DNA of 64,000 bases, from assembly GCA_900554275.1 (NCBI GenBank), contig USGS01000002.1:1-64000 (forward strand), in the 5' to 3' direction. This DNA comes from an uncultured Eubacteriales bacterium (lineage in GTDB: Bacteria > Bacillota > Clostridia > Oscillospirales > Oscillospiraceae). Numbering within the stretch: the stretch's first letter is position 1; each line of letters opens with the position of its first letter. Below, piece after piece: positions 25,978 to 32,484 of the stretch. The notes under the pieces are model-generated. The model worked only from the letters and a program-made list of their open reading frames with translations, did not search any database and had not been told where the DNA came from. The position numbers and the translations under genes are program-made.

Positions 25978-26358
25978 ATGGAAACGATTCGTACATCTAA
26001 TGCGCCTGAACCCAAAGGCGCGTATTCGCAGGGTTGTGTGCACAATGGCGTGGTCTATGTCGCCGGGCAACTGGGGCTTGACCCTGCTACGGGTGAGACG
26101 CCATCTTCGGAATTTGAACCGCAGCTTCGTCAGGCGCTGAAAAATGTGAAGGCGGTCGTCGAGGCGGGCGGCAGCGATCTTGCGCATTTGCTGCGCGTCA
26201 ACGTCTATCTGACGGACGAAAGTCAGTTTCCGCTGCTCAATAAAATCTATGCAGAATACATCCCCGAGCCGTATCCCCCGCGCACAGCGCGCGTGGTCGA
26301 ACTTGGCCCCTATGCTGTTGAGGTGGATGCGACCGCAGCGGTGATCGACAAGGAATAA
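25978..26358 (+). CDS. ridA: RidA-family enamine/imine deaminase
   Basis: ATG with AAGGAGG upstream; 126 residues, the standard RidA length. Typical stretches are NAPEPKGAYSQGCVHNGVVYVAGQLG, an Arg in LLRVNVYLTD (the carboxylate-binding position), and PPRTARVVELGPYAVEVDATA. It hydrolyses 2-aminoacrylate and similar enamines produced by PLP enzymes. Its position after a MalY/PatB-type enzyme supports a pathway that makes such intermediates. Confidence 0.93.
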   Translation: METIRTSNAPEPKGAYSQGCVHNGVVYVAGQLGLDPATGETPSSEFEPQLRQALKNVKAVVEAGGSDLAHLLRVNVYLTDESQFPLLNKIYAEYIPEPYPPRTARVVELGPYAVEVDATAAVIDKE

Positions 26359-26374
26359 GGAGGAGAAGAAATCT

Positions 26375-27340
26375 ATGGGCTATAAGATTTATGCGCCGAA
26401 GCCGATCTGTGACAGCGGCATGCGCGCGCTGAAAGAAAAGGGATTTGAATTTATCGGTACGGGTGAGGGGTCGCCGGAGGATCTGAAGAAGTATGTGCCG
26501 GAGGCAGACGTTATTATCGCGCGTGTCCACTTTTTTGGAGATGAACTGCTTGCCACGGCGAAGCACCTGAAGATGGTGATGGTACACGGTGTGGGCTATC
26601 AGGACCATATCGTGTGCGAGGATGCTGCCAAGCGCGGCATCTATGTGTCCTATTCTCCCTATGGCAACTATCGCACTGTTGCTGAAGGCTGCGCGGCGTT
26701 GACGATGGCGATGACGTGCAACATCTGCCAGTATGATAAGGGTGTCCGCACGCCGAAGGGCATTCGCCCTCGTATGCGCATGGAACTGGAAGGCGCGACG
26801 ATAGGCCTTTTGGGTGTTGGCAACATTGCTCGCGCGTATGCGGAAAAGATGTATTACGGCATGGGCTGTAAGATAGTGGGCTACAAACGCACGCACGATG
26901 ATACGGTGCCCTATTATATTCACATGCTCGATTCTATGGACGAGGTGTTCAAGGTATCCGATGTTGTGTCGCTGCACATTCCCGGTGAGCCGAAGTATAA
27001 GGGCATGATTAATAAGTACCACTTTGACCTGATGAAGGACGGCTCCTATTTTGTCAATACCGCGCGCAATGTGCTTGTTAATAACGACGATCTTTACGAT
27101 GCGCTTAAAAGCGGTCATCTGGCTGGCGCCGCAGCAGACGTGGATTATAGTGAGCATCCGGACGGACAGAAGCTGCTGGAGTTGGATAACTTTATCAACA
27201 CGCCGCATGCAATGGCATTTTCGGAGGAATCGCTGGAGCGTTCCGGCAACAACTGCGTACAGGAAATCTGCCGCACAATGCTTGATGGGAAACCCCCTGT
27301 GTACTGGGTCAATCGCGAGGGCTTCGTTCCGCAGAAGTAA
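26375..27340 (+). CDS. D-isomer-specific 2-hydroxyacid dehydrogenase
   Basis: ATG with AAGGAGGAG upstream; 321 residues. NAD-binding motif GLLGVGNIARAYAEKM, catalytic Arg in NTARNVLVNNDDLYDAL, the acidic residue in ADVDYSEHPDGQ and catalytic His in INTPHAMAFSEES are all visible. It interconverts a 2-oxo acid and the D-2-hydroxy acid with NAD(P)H. The LarA-type racemase gene next in the operon acts on 2-hydroxy acids, so the two probably handle the same compound. Confidence 0.9.
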   Translation: MGYKIYAPKPICDSGMRALKEKGFEFIGTGEGSPEDLKKYVPEADVIIARVHFFGDELLATAKHLKMVMVHGVGYQDHIVCEDAAKRGIYVSYSPYGNYRTVAEGCAALTMAMTCNICQYDKGVRTPKGIRPRMRMELEGATIGLLGVGNIARAYAEKMYYGMGCKIVGYKRTHDDTVPYYIHMLDSMDEVFKVSDVVSLHIPGEPKYKGMINKYHFDLMKDGSYFVNTARNVLVNNDDLYDALKSGHLAGAAADVDYSEHPDGQKLLELDNFINTPHAMAFSEESLERSGNNCVQEICRTMLDGKPPVYWVNREGFVPQK

Positions 27341-27348
27341 TTGCGCCG

Positions 27349-27392
27349 ATGCGGCAGACCGGGCCTGTACTGATAGGCCGGGGCTGCCGCAT
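27349..27392 (+). promoter_or_regulatory. Long intergenic hairpin before larA
   Basis: The arms 27349-27366 and 27375-27392 pair almost fully (ATGCGGCAG/CTGCCGCAT core plus a GC-rich inner part), without a T-run. Probably an mRNA-stability or processing element, or weak attenuator, inside the operon; also resembles a short dispersed palindrome. Confidence 0.5.
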
Positions 27393-27415
27393 TGCAGCTG
27401 TCAGGAGAAACGAAA

Positions 27416-28690
27416 ATGAAAGAAATATTGCTGCCTTACGGCAGAACGGCGCTTCCACTTCATATTGAGGAGAATCGTCTTGAGGCGCTGATGCAGGCGC
27501 GTATGCATTCCTATGAACCGAAGGCGGACGAGCAGGAACTGGTTCGCGGCGCGCTGGCTGAGCCGTTCGGAACAAAGCGCCTGCGTGAGCTTGCCGCTGG
27601 AAAGCAAAACGTTGTGATCGTGACGAGCGATCACACGCGCGCCGTACCCAGCAGGATAACGCTGCCGATTCTGCTCGCGGAGATCCGTGAGGGGAATCCG
27701 GATGCGGATATCACGATCTTGATTGCGACTGGTCTTCACCGTGCGACAACGGAGGAGGAACAGCGGCGGATGTTTGGCGATGAGATAGTCGATCACGAGA
27801 AAATTGCTGTTAATGACGCTTTCTGTGAGGAGGACTTTGTCTCACTCGGTACGCTGCCCTCGGGTGCGGAGTTCTGTGTGAACCGCATAGCTGCGGAATG
27901 CGATCTGCTGGTGACGGAAGGGTTCATTGAGCCGCACTTTTTTGCCGGCTTTTCCGGTGGGCGCAAGAGCATTCTGCCTGGTATATGCTCGGAAAAGACG
28001 GTGAATGAGAACCACTCATTCCGCGCAATCTCCAGCCCAAATGCGAAAACTGGTGTACTTGACGGCAATCCCATTCATAAGGATATGGTGGAGGCTGCGC
28101 GGCGTGTAAATGTACAATTCATCCTCAATGTGGCGCTTGGAGAGAAGAAACAGATTATTGCGGCTTTTGCGGGAGATCTTGAGCAGGCCCACGAGGAAGG
28201 AGTTGCATTTATCCGTCGCTGGTCACAGTGTCCGGCCGTTGAGGGAGATATTGTTGTCACTTCAAATGGCGGCTATCCACTCGATCAAAACCTCTATCAG
28301 TCACCCAAGGCCGTAGCCACGGCGGAGGCATGCTGCCGCGAAGGCGGGGTAATTATTATGTGTTGCTCCTGTTGTGATGGCATTGGCGGTGAGCATTTTG
28401 AAAAGCTCATCACACTTGGCGCGCCGGATGAAATTACAGAATACCTTTCCAAAATTCCGCCGCGCGAAACGATTCCCGAACAGTGGTGCGCACAGATTTA
28501 TGCACGTATTCTCAAAAAGCATACTGTCATTTTGGTCACGGACGGACTGACGGAACAGCAGGTGCGCAGTGTGAACATGATTCCGGCCAAGACACCGGAT
28601 GAGGCGTTGGCGAGGGCCCGGCAGATTGTCGGCGCGGCGGCACGCGTGGTTGTGATCCCAGACGGCGTTGCCGTGCTGGCGGTCGGATAG
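27416..28690 (+). CDS. LarA-family nickel-pincer-cofactor racemase/epimerase
   Basis: ATG 27416 follows AGGAG; 424 residues, as in lactate racemase. Counting from this start, the residues known as essential in Lactiplantibacillus plantarum LarA fall at the same numbers: R75 (SDHTRAVPS), H108 (TGLHRAT), H174 and K184 (EPHFFAGFSGGRKSILPG), H200 (NENHSF), Q295 and K298. K184 tethers the NPN pincer cofactor. The family racemises or epimerises 2-hydroxy acids such as lactate, malate, phenyllactate or gluconate-type acids. The cofactor synthesis genes larB, larC and larE are not in this window. Confidence 0.9.
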   Translation: MKEILLPYGRTALPLHIEENRLEALMQARMHSYEPKADEQELVRGALAEPFGTKRLRELAAGKQNVVIVTSDHTRAVPSRITLPILLAEIREGNPDADITILIATGLHRATTEEEQRRMFGDEIVDHEKIAVNDAFCEEDFVSLGTLPSGAEFCVNRIAAECDLLVTEGFIEPHFFAGFSGGRKSILPGICSEKTVNENHSFRAISSPNAKTGVLDGNPIHKDMVEAARRVNVQFILNVALGEKKQIIAAFAGDLEQAHEEGVAFIRRWSQCPAVEGDIVVTSNGGYPLDQNLYQSPKAVATAEACCREGGVIIMCCSCCDGIGGEHFEKLITLGAPDEITEYLSKIPPRETIPEQWCAQIYARILKKHTVILVTDGLTEQQVRSVNMIPAKTPDEALARARQIVGAAARVVVIPDGVAVLAVG

Positions 28691-28698
28691 GAGAAAAA

Positions 28699-29016
28699 AT
28701 GGAGCAGAAGATTGCACTGAAGGTGAATAGCAAGGATAACGTTGCGACGATTTTTGCCGATGATGTCATCGATGGGTCGATCGTGGCGCTGCGCGACGAA
28801 AAAGGCAGAAGCGAGCCGATCACAGTGATTGGGAATGTACCGTATGGCCATAAAATCGCTGTCAGAGAGATAGGCAAAGGTGAGATTATCTGCAAGTACG
28901 GCGAGGAAATCGGCATTGCGACGCAGGATATCCGCAAAGGCGAGTATGTCCACGTCCATAACCTGGACAGCATGCGTGGCCGCGGCGATCTTCCGGAAAG
29001 GAACGGTGAAAAATGA
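28699..29016 (+). CDS. Small SAF-domain subunit of UxaA/SuyA-type lyase
   Basis: 105 residues starting 8 bases after larA. It matches the N-terminal SAF domain of altronate/galactarate dehydratases (NVPYGHKIAVREIGKGEIICKYGEEIGIATQDI and the final HVHNLDS), which in sugar-acid dehydratases is fused or separate and in sulfolactate sulfo-lyase is the separate small subunit SuyA. It overlaps the large-subunit gene by 4 bases (ATGA). Confidence 0.85.
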   Translation: MEQKIALKVNSKDNVATIFADDVIDGSIVALRDEKGRSEPITVIGNVPYGHKIAVREIGKGEIICKYGEEIGIATQDIRKGEYVHVHNLDSMRGRGDLPERNGEK

Positions 29017-30182
29017 GCGATCATTTTATGGGATATGTTCGTGCGGACGGGCAGGTTGGCTGCCGCAACCATGTCGCAGTGATCCCGAGCGTGACGTGCG
29101 CAGGTGACGTGGCTTCCGCCATTGTCCGTCAGGTGACAGGAACGGTCGGATTCTTCCATCATCAGGGCTGCTGCCAGCTGCCGCCTGATGTCGACCCCGT
29201 CACCGAGACGTTGATCTCGCTGGGCTGCAGCCCTAATGTGGGGGCTGCGTTGATTGTCAGTCTTGGCTGCGAGGGCACAGATACCGAGCGGCTCTATGAG
29301 ATGATTCGTGCTACTGGCAAGCCTGTGGAAATCATCCGCATTCAGGAGCTTGGTGGCGTAAGCGCGGCTATTAAGGCCGGTATCGATGCGGCGCAGGAGC
29401 TGGTGATGGAGATATCCGGTATGCAGCGGCAGGCGGTGGACATCAGCCGTGTTACCATGTCAATCAAGTGCGGTGCGTCGGATACCACGTCCGGCATGGC
29501 ATCAAACTGCGTTATCGGCTATGTGGCGGACAAGCTGGTTGACCTTGGAGCCACGGTCGTCTTCGGAGAGACAACGGAATTCCTGGGCGGAGAGCATCTG
29601 CTTGCGCGGCGTGCCGTTACGCTGGAGGTGGGACAAAAGATACTTGACATTGTTGACCGCATGGAAAAGCGCGCCCGCAGCCTTGGCTGCGACATGCGCA
29701 AGGGTCAGCCTACGCCCGGCAACATTGCAGGCGGTCTTTCCAGCATTGAGGAAAAGAGCCTCGGCGCCATTGTTAAGAGTGGTACGCGCCCGATTCAAGG
29801 GGTACTGGAATACCCTGAACGGATCGGTGAGAGAAAGGGGCTGTGGATCAAGGACACACCGGGGCGTGAGCCTGAGATCCTTACAGGTATGGCTGCAACA
29901 GGGGCGCAGTTTATGTTGTTTTCCACTGGACGCGGCGCTCCACAGGGCTTCCCGACTATGCCGGTGCTGAAGATCTGCGGCAATCCGAACACTTACGAGC
30001 GAATGCAGCACGATATGGACCTCAATGCCGGACGCATCATCACAGGCGAACGCAGCATTGAGGAAGTCGGTGAGGAGGCTTATGCGGCGGTGCTTGCGCT
30101 GCTTTCCGGCCGGCAGACAAAGAATGAGACGCTCGGATACCACAGCTCAATCGACATTTATACGCTCGGCCCTGTGATCTGA
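29013..30182 (+). CDS. Large subunit of UxaA/SuyB-type dehydratase or sulfo-lyase
   Basis: 389 residues. Family landmarks are GYVRADGQVGCRNHV, the metal/active-site segment KCGASDTTSGMASN, GETTEFLGGEHLLARRA, QPTPGNIAGGLSSIEEKSLG and FSTGRGAPQGFP. Members eliminate water from D-altronate or galactarate, or sulfite from (R)-sulfolactate (SuyAB). The split into a 105-residue small and a 389-residue large subunit, and the SDTTSG wording, resemble SuyAB, but a sugar-acid dehydratase cannot be excluded. It would act after the hydroxyacid dehydrogenase and LarA-type epimerase encoded upstream. Confidence 0.85.
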   Translation: MSDHFMGYVRADGQVGCRNHVAVIPSVTCAGDVASAIVRQVTGTVGFFHHQGCCQLPPDVDPVTETLISLGCSPNVGAALIVSLGCEGTDTERLYEMIRATGKPVEIIRIQELGGVSAAIKAGIDAAQELVMEISGMQRQAVDISRVTMSIKCGASDTTSGMASNCVIGYVADKLVDLGATVVFGETTEFLGGEHLLARRAVTLEVGQKILDIVDRMEKRARSLGCDMRKGQPTPGNIAGGLSSIEEKSLGAIVKSGTRPIQGVLEYPERIGERKGLWIKDTPGREPEILTGMAATGAQFMLFSTGRGAPQGFPTMPVLKICGNPNTYERMQHDMDLNAGRIITGERSIEEVGEEAYAAVLALLSGRQTKNETLGYHSSIDIYTLGPVI

Positions 30183-30221
30183 GCAAGAGGCATAGAATAG
30201 TATTTCTGCTGAAGGATGAGC

Positions 30222-30690
30222 TGCGGGGGCAAAGGATTTCGTCTTCCTTGGCGAAGTGGGCTGTGGGAAAAGCGAGCTTTCCATGGAATTTGCACTTGCT
30301 GCGCTGGGAGACAGACCCGTTTACTTTTTTGATCTGGACATGAGAAAGCCGCTATTCCGCTTGTGGGATGTGTGCGGTGAACTGGAGCGAGCGGGCGTTC
30401 GGATGCATTTTAGGAACAGTTTATGGATGGTCCACCTTAGACGGGCAGCATCAGCCGCCTGCTAAGGGACAAGGAATGCTACGTTGTGCTGAATAGCAGT
30501 GGAGACTATATCGGTGCGCGGGGGTTGGGGTTTATGCGCCGCTGCACGACAGCCCGAGGTGCAAAACTGAAACGGACCATTTCCGCAAGTGGACGAAGCA
30601 TCCAAGCCATAGGGATAAGGAAAGCAAATAGATCAAAGGAGATATTTACTTCACCGTCGTGGGACTGTTCATATTCCTTGTGAAAAAGGA
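30222..30690 (+). pseudogene. Broken P-loop ATPase gene
   Basis: Frame pieces join to one protein: KDFVFLGEVGCGKSELSM (Walker A GEVGCGKS), FFDLDMRKPLFRL, then after a frameshift EQFMDGPP, an in-frame TAG, TGSISRLLRDKECYVVLN and GDYIGARGLGF. At least one frameshift (around 30410) and one stop interrupt it, and no start codon with a ribosome site is evident. It may have been the last gene of the cargo operon, lying 40 bases after the lyase gene. Exact family not recognised. Confidence 0.65.
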
Positions 30691-30758
30691 AATGCAGGCG
30701 GCAATGGAGGAGAAATCCGTCAGAATCCGCAGCAATTCAAACTTTCTGCATAAAACCG

Positions 30759-30797
30759 ATAAGGTGCAGCCTCCTTTTGGAGACTGCACCTTATTCT
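30759..30797 (+). terminator. Terminator after the pseudogene
   Basis: ATAAGGTGCAG.CTCC (30759-30774) pairs with GGAG.CTGCACCTTAT (30779-30794), loop TTTT. It is followed by TCTACAT and is the probable end of the cargo operon. The stretch from here to 30995 shows no gene. Confidence 0.65.
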
Positions 30798-30995
30798 ACA
30801 TAAGACTTCGCTATCCGCCCGACACATACGGCGCGGGGTCGCTGTTGCTGCTATAAGCTGTTGTGTCTCAATCGTGCATCAACGATAGGGGGCGGTCTAA
30901 TTATATAGTATCGTCGTTGCCTGGTATTTAGAGTATTTTAAAGAGTAGTTGAAGTCGCCTATTATAATCACAGACCATTGCTCTCGGCTATATAC

Positions 30996-31172
30996 TCACT
31001 TTATCGCCTCACCGAGCACCTGACGCAGCAGCTCCGCCGTGGTCACCTCGCCCCGCAGCACCCGCTGGCACTGCTCCCGCATCTGGGGCGTCACCTGACA
31101 GCCCTCCATGCGGACGGAGGCCTCCGCGTTCTTCATAGAAACCGTATATCGCTTGTCAGTGTTCTTGTACAT
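30996..31172 (-). CDS. Small VbhA-like (Fic antitoxin-type) protein
   Basis: 58 residues from the ATG complementary to 31170-31172, with GAGGAG 7 bases upstream. The segment NAEASVRMEGCQVTPQ followed by a Gly-Glu turn (RGEVTTAELLRQVL) resembles the antitoxin_VbhA domain that inhibits Fic enzymes through the S..MEG motif. No Fic toxin is encoded next to it. The ribosome site is part of the 3' arm of the tRNA-Thr terminator, so it would be translated only from read-through or a separate transcript. May be a relic. Confidence 0.5.
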   Translation of the reverse strand: MYKNTDKRYTVSMKNAEASVRMEGCQVTPQMREQCQRVLRGEVTTAELLRQVLGEAIK

Positions 31173-31173
31173 A

Positions 31174-31203
31174 GAAAAACTCCTCGCGTCATCCGCGAGG
31201 AGT
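31174..31203 (-). terminator. Terminator of tRNA-Thr
   Basis: ACTCCTCGCG (31179-31188) pairs with CGCGAGGAGT (31194-31203), loop of 5, and the minus strand continues with TTTTTCT. Confidence 0.8.
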
Positions 31204-31204
31204 C

Positions 31205-31236
31205 TGGAGCTTGTGGCCGGATTCGAACCGGCGACC
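31205..31236 (-). repeat. att-like direct repeat, right copy (within tRNA-Thr)
   Basis: The 3'-terminal 32 bases of the intact tRNA-Thr, identical to 17100-17131. It keeps the tRNA whole at the island's right edge. Confidence 0.85.
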
Positions 31237-31280
31237 TGCTCATTACGAGTGAGCTGCTCTGCCAGCTGAGCCACACAAGC
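31205..31280 (-). tRNA. tRNA-Thr (anticodon CGT)
   Basis: Full cloverleaf on the minus strand: acceptor GCTTGTG/CACAAGC, D-arm with AGCTGG, anticodon stem GCTCA/TGAGC with loop CTCGTAA (anticodon CGT, reading ACG), T-arm GCCGG-TTCGAAT-CCGGC, discriminator T, and an encoded CCA at 31205-31207. 76 nt. Its 3' half is duplicated at 17100-17131. Confidence 0.95.
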
Positions 31281-31298
31281 AGGGAAATGACACTGGGT

Positions 31299-31327
31299 AC
31301 TATACCACACTTTGCCTGCCGCGTCAA
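31299..31327 (-). promoter_or_regulatory. Promoter of tRNA-Thr
   Basis: On the minus strand: TTGACG (complement of 31322-31327), 17-base spacer, TATAGT (complement of 31299-31304), 19 bases before the tRNA 5' end. Confidence 0.8.
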
Positions 31328-31344
31328 GACACTTTCCAGGTGAA

Positions 31345-31400
31345 AAAACGGGAAAACGGCTTCTGCCAAAACGGGAAAACGGCAGCCGACTGGCTGCCGT
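31345..31400 (-). terminator. Terminator after the small membrane-protein gene
   Basis: ACGGCAGCC (31379-31387), loop GACT, GGCTGCCGT (31392-31400). On the minus strand it is followed by TTTTCCCGTTTTGG. A 15-base direct repeat (AAACGGGAAAACGGC) occupies the tail. Confidence 0.65.
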
Positions 31401-31415
31401 TCCCTGCGATACCGC

Positions 31416-31592
31416 TCAGTGCATTTTGGATGTGACGCTGACCCAGGCGGAGTCCATCGCGTTACCCAGCCGCTGCATGGCCTTGCCCACAGCAGTCTTC
31501 CGGACCTTCGGGCCGGGGTGCGCCGCCATATCCATCATCGCGCCGGCCACCATGCCGACGCACATCCCACCGACAAAAGCGGGTATTTTCAT
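31416..31592 (-). CDS. Small YtxH-like membrane protein
   Basis: 58 residues from the ATG complementary to 31590-31592, chosen because AAAGGAG lies 10 bases upstream. A glycine-rich membrane segment (PAFVGGMCVGMVAGAMMDMA) is followed by an amphipathic basic helix (VRKTAVGKAMQRLGNAM). This is the layout of YtxH-like and other small envelope proteins of unknown function. Divergent from the PyrF-like gene. Confidence 0.65.
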   Translation of the reverse strand: MKIPAFVGGMCVGMVAGAMMDMAAHPGPKVRKTAVGKAMQRLGNAMDSAWVSVTSKMH

Positions 31593-31659
31593 GATCATCC
31601 ACTCCTTTTCCGTCCGCCGGTAGTTTGCCCTGCGCCGATAAAAAAACACGCGCGCTTTC

Positions 31660-31689
31660 TTGCCAAATCGTGGCGTCTTGCGCTATAAT
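31660..31689 (+). promoter_or_regulatory. Promoter of the PyrF-like/phosphatase/YgiQ unit
   Basis: TTGCCA (31660-31665), 18-base spacer, TATAAT (31684-31689), 33 bases before the start codon. Confidence 0.7.
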
Positions 31690-31722
31690 ACAATGTAATA
31701 TATTTCGCCAAGGAGGAGAACC

Positions 31723-32484
31723 ATGTCTCTCACTCAACTGCAGGAGCGCATCCGCGCGCGCAAAACGCCCCTGGCGCTGACGCTTTCCCCTGATCCCGAT
31801 CGGCTCAGCCCGAAGATCCTGAAAAACTTTACCGATATGTTCGGCGATGTGCCTATGGCTCGGGCCGAGGCCCTGCGCTACCACGGCACGAGCCTGCTGG
31901 ACGCGGCGGCGGGCAGGCTGCCCGCCGTGGTGCTGCGGGCGGACGCATACCTGTCCCAGGGCATGATGGGCGCGGATGTGCTGAGCAACCTCATCACCGC
32001 TGCCCACGCCAAAGAGCTGTATGTCATTCTGGACGTCGATGCCGCCGATCCCGCGCCGTGGCTGTCCTACGGCGCGGACGCCGTGACGGTGTGCCCCTAC
32101 GCGGGGAAGGACTGTCTGGCTGTGCCGGAGGACCGGCTGGCCGTCGCCGCCGTCCGTACCGGCAACCCCTCCGGTGGTGAGGTGCAGACGCTGCTGGCCG
32201 GCGACCGGGCGCTGTGGCTCTCTCTGGCGGAAAAGATGGCCCGCCGCGGCGCAGCGCTGTCTGTGGCCACAGGGTACAGCCTGGATGTGCGGGATGTGCG
32301 GCGGGTCTGCCCCAGCGCCTTTTTGCTGCTGCCCGGCTGTGACGGCGAAAACGCCCTGCCCGCCTTTGACGACTTCGGCCACGGCGCACTGCTGGCCGAC
32401 GAGACGCTGCAATACGCCGCCGACCCTGCCGCCGCTGTGACGGAGGCGGTGGCCGTGCTGAAAAAGTGGGTGACGGTGGTATGA
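31723..32484 (+). CDS. PyrF-like protein lacking the catalytic lysine
   Basis: ATG with AAGGAGGAG upstream; 253 residues. The end region RTGNPSGGEVQTLLAGD and the late LLLPGCDGENA match type-2 orotidine-5'-phosphate decarboxylase (SNPSGGE, VPGYGAQGG). However, the catalytic DGKRND segment is DVDAAD here, with the Lys replaced by Asp, and the N-terminal substrate-binding segment (PAVKPQ in real enzymes) is PAVVLRA. It is thus a divergent paralogue, probably without decarboxylase activity. It is translationally coupled (ATGA) to the phosphatase-GNAT gene. Function unknown. Confidence 0.7.
   Translation: MSLTQLQERIRARKTPLALTLSPDPDRLSPKILKNFTDMFGDVPMARAEALRYHGTSLLDAAAGRLPAVVLRADAYLSQGMMGADVLSNLITAAHAKELYVILDVDAADPAPWLSYGADAVTVCPYAGKDCLAVPEDRLAVAAVRTGNPSGGEVQTLLAGDRALWLSLAEKMARRGAALSVATGYSLDVRDVRRVCPSAFLLLPGCDGENALPAFDDFGHGALLADETLQYAADPAAAVTEAVAVLKKWVTVV

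Larger units (their letters stand above)
17100..31236. mobile_element. Putative integrated catabolic island at tRNA-Thr
   Basis: Bounded by 32-bp direct repeats of the tRNA-Thr 3' end, with the intact tRNA on the right and the displaced 3' fragment plus its terminator on the left. It contains a serine-recombinase remnant at the left end, and a broken P-loop ATPase gene and a VbhA-like small gene at the right end. The cargo is by eye richer in A/T and A/T-ending codons than the flanks. There is no intact integrase, so the island looks immobilised. The cargo is one coherent set of metabolic genes with a GntR regulator. Confidence 0.72.
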
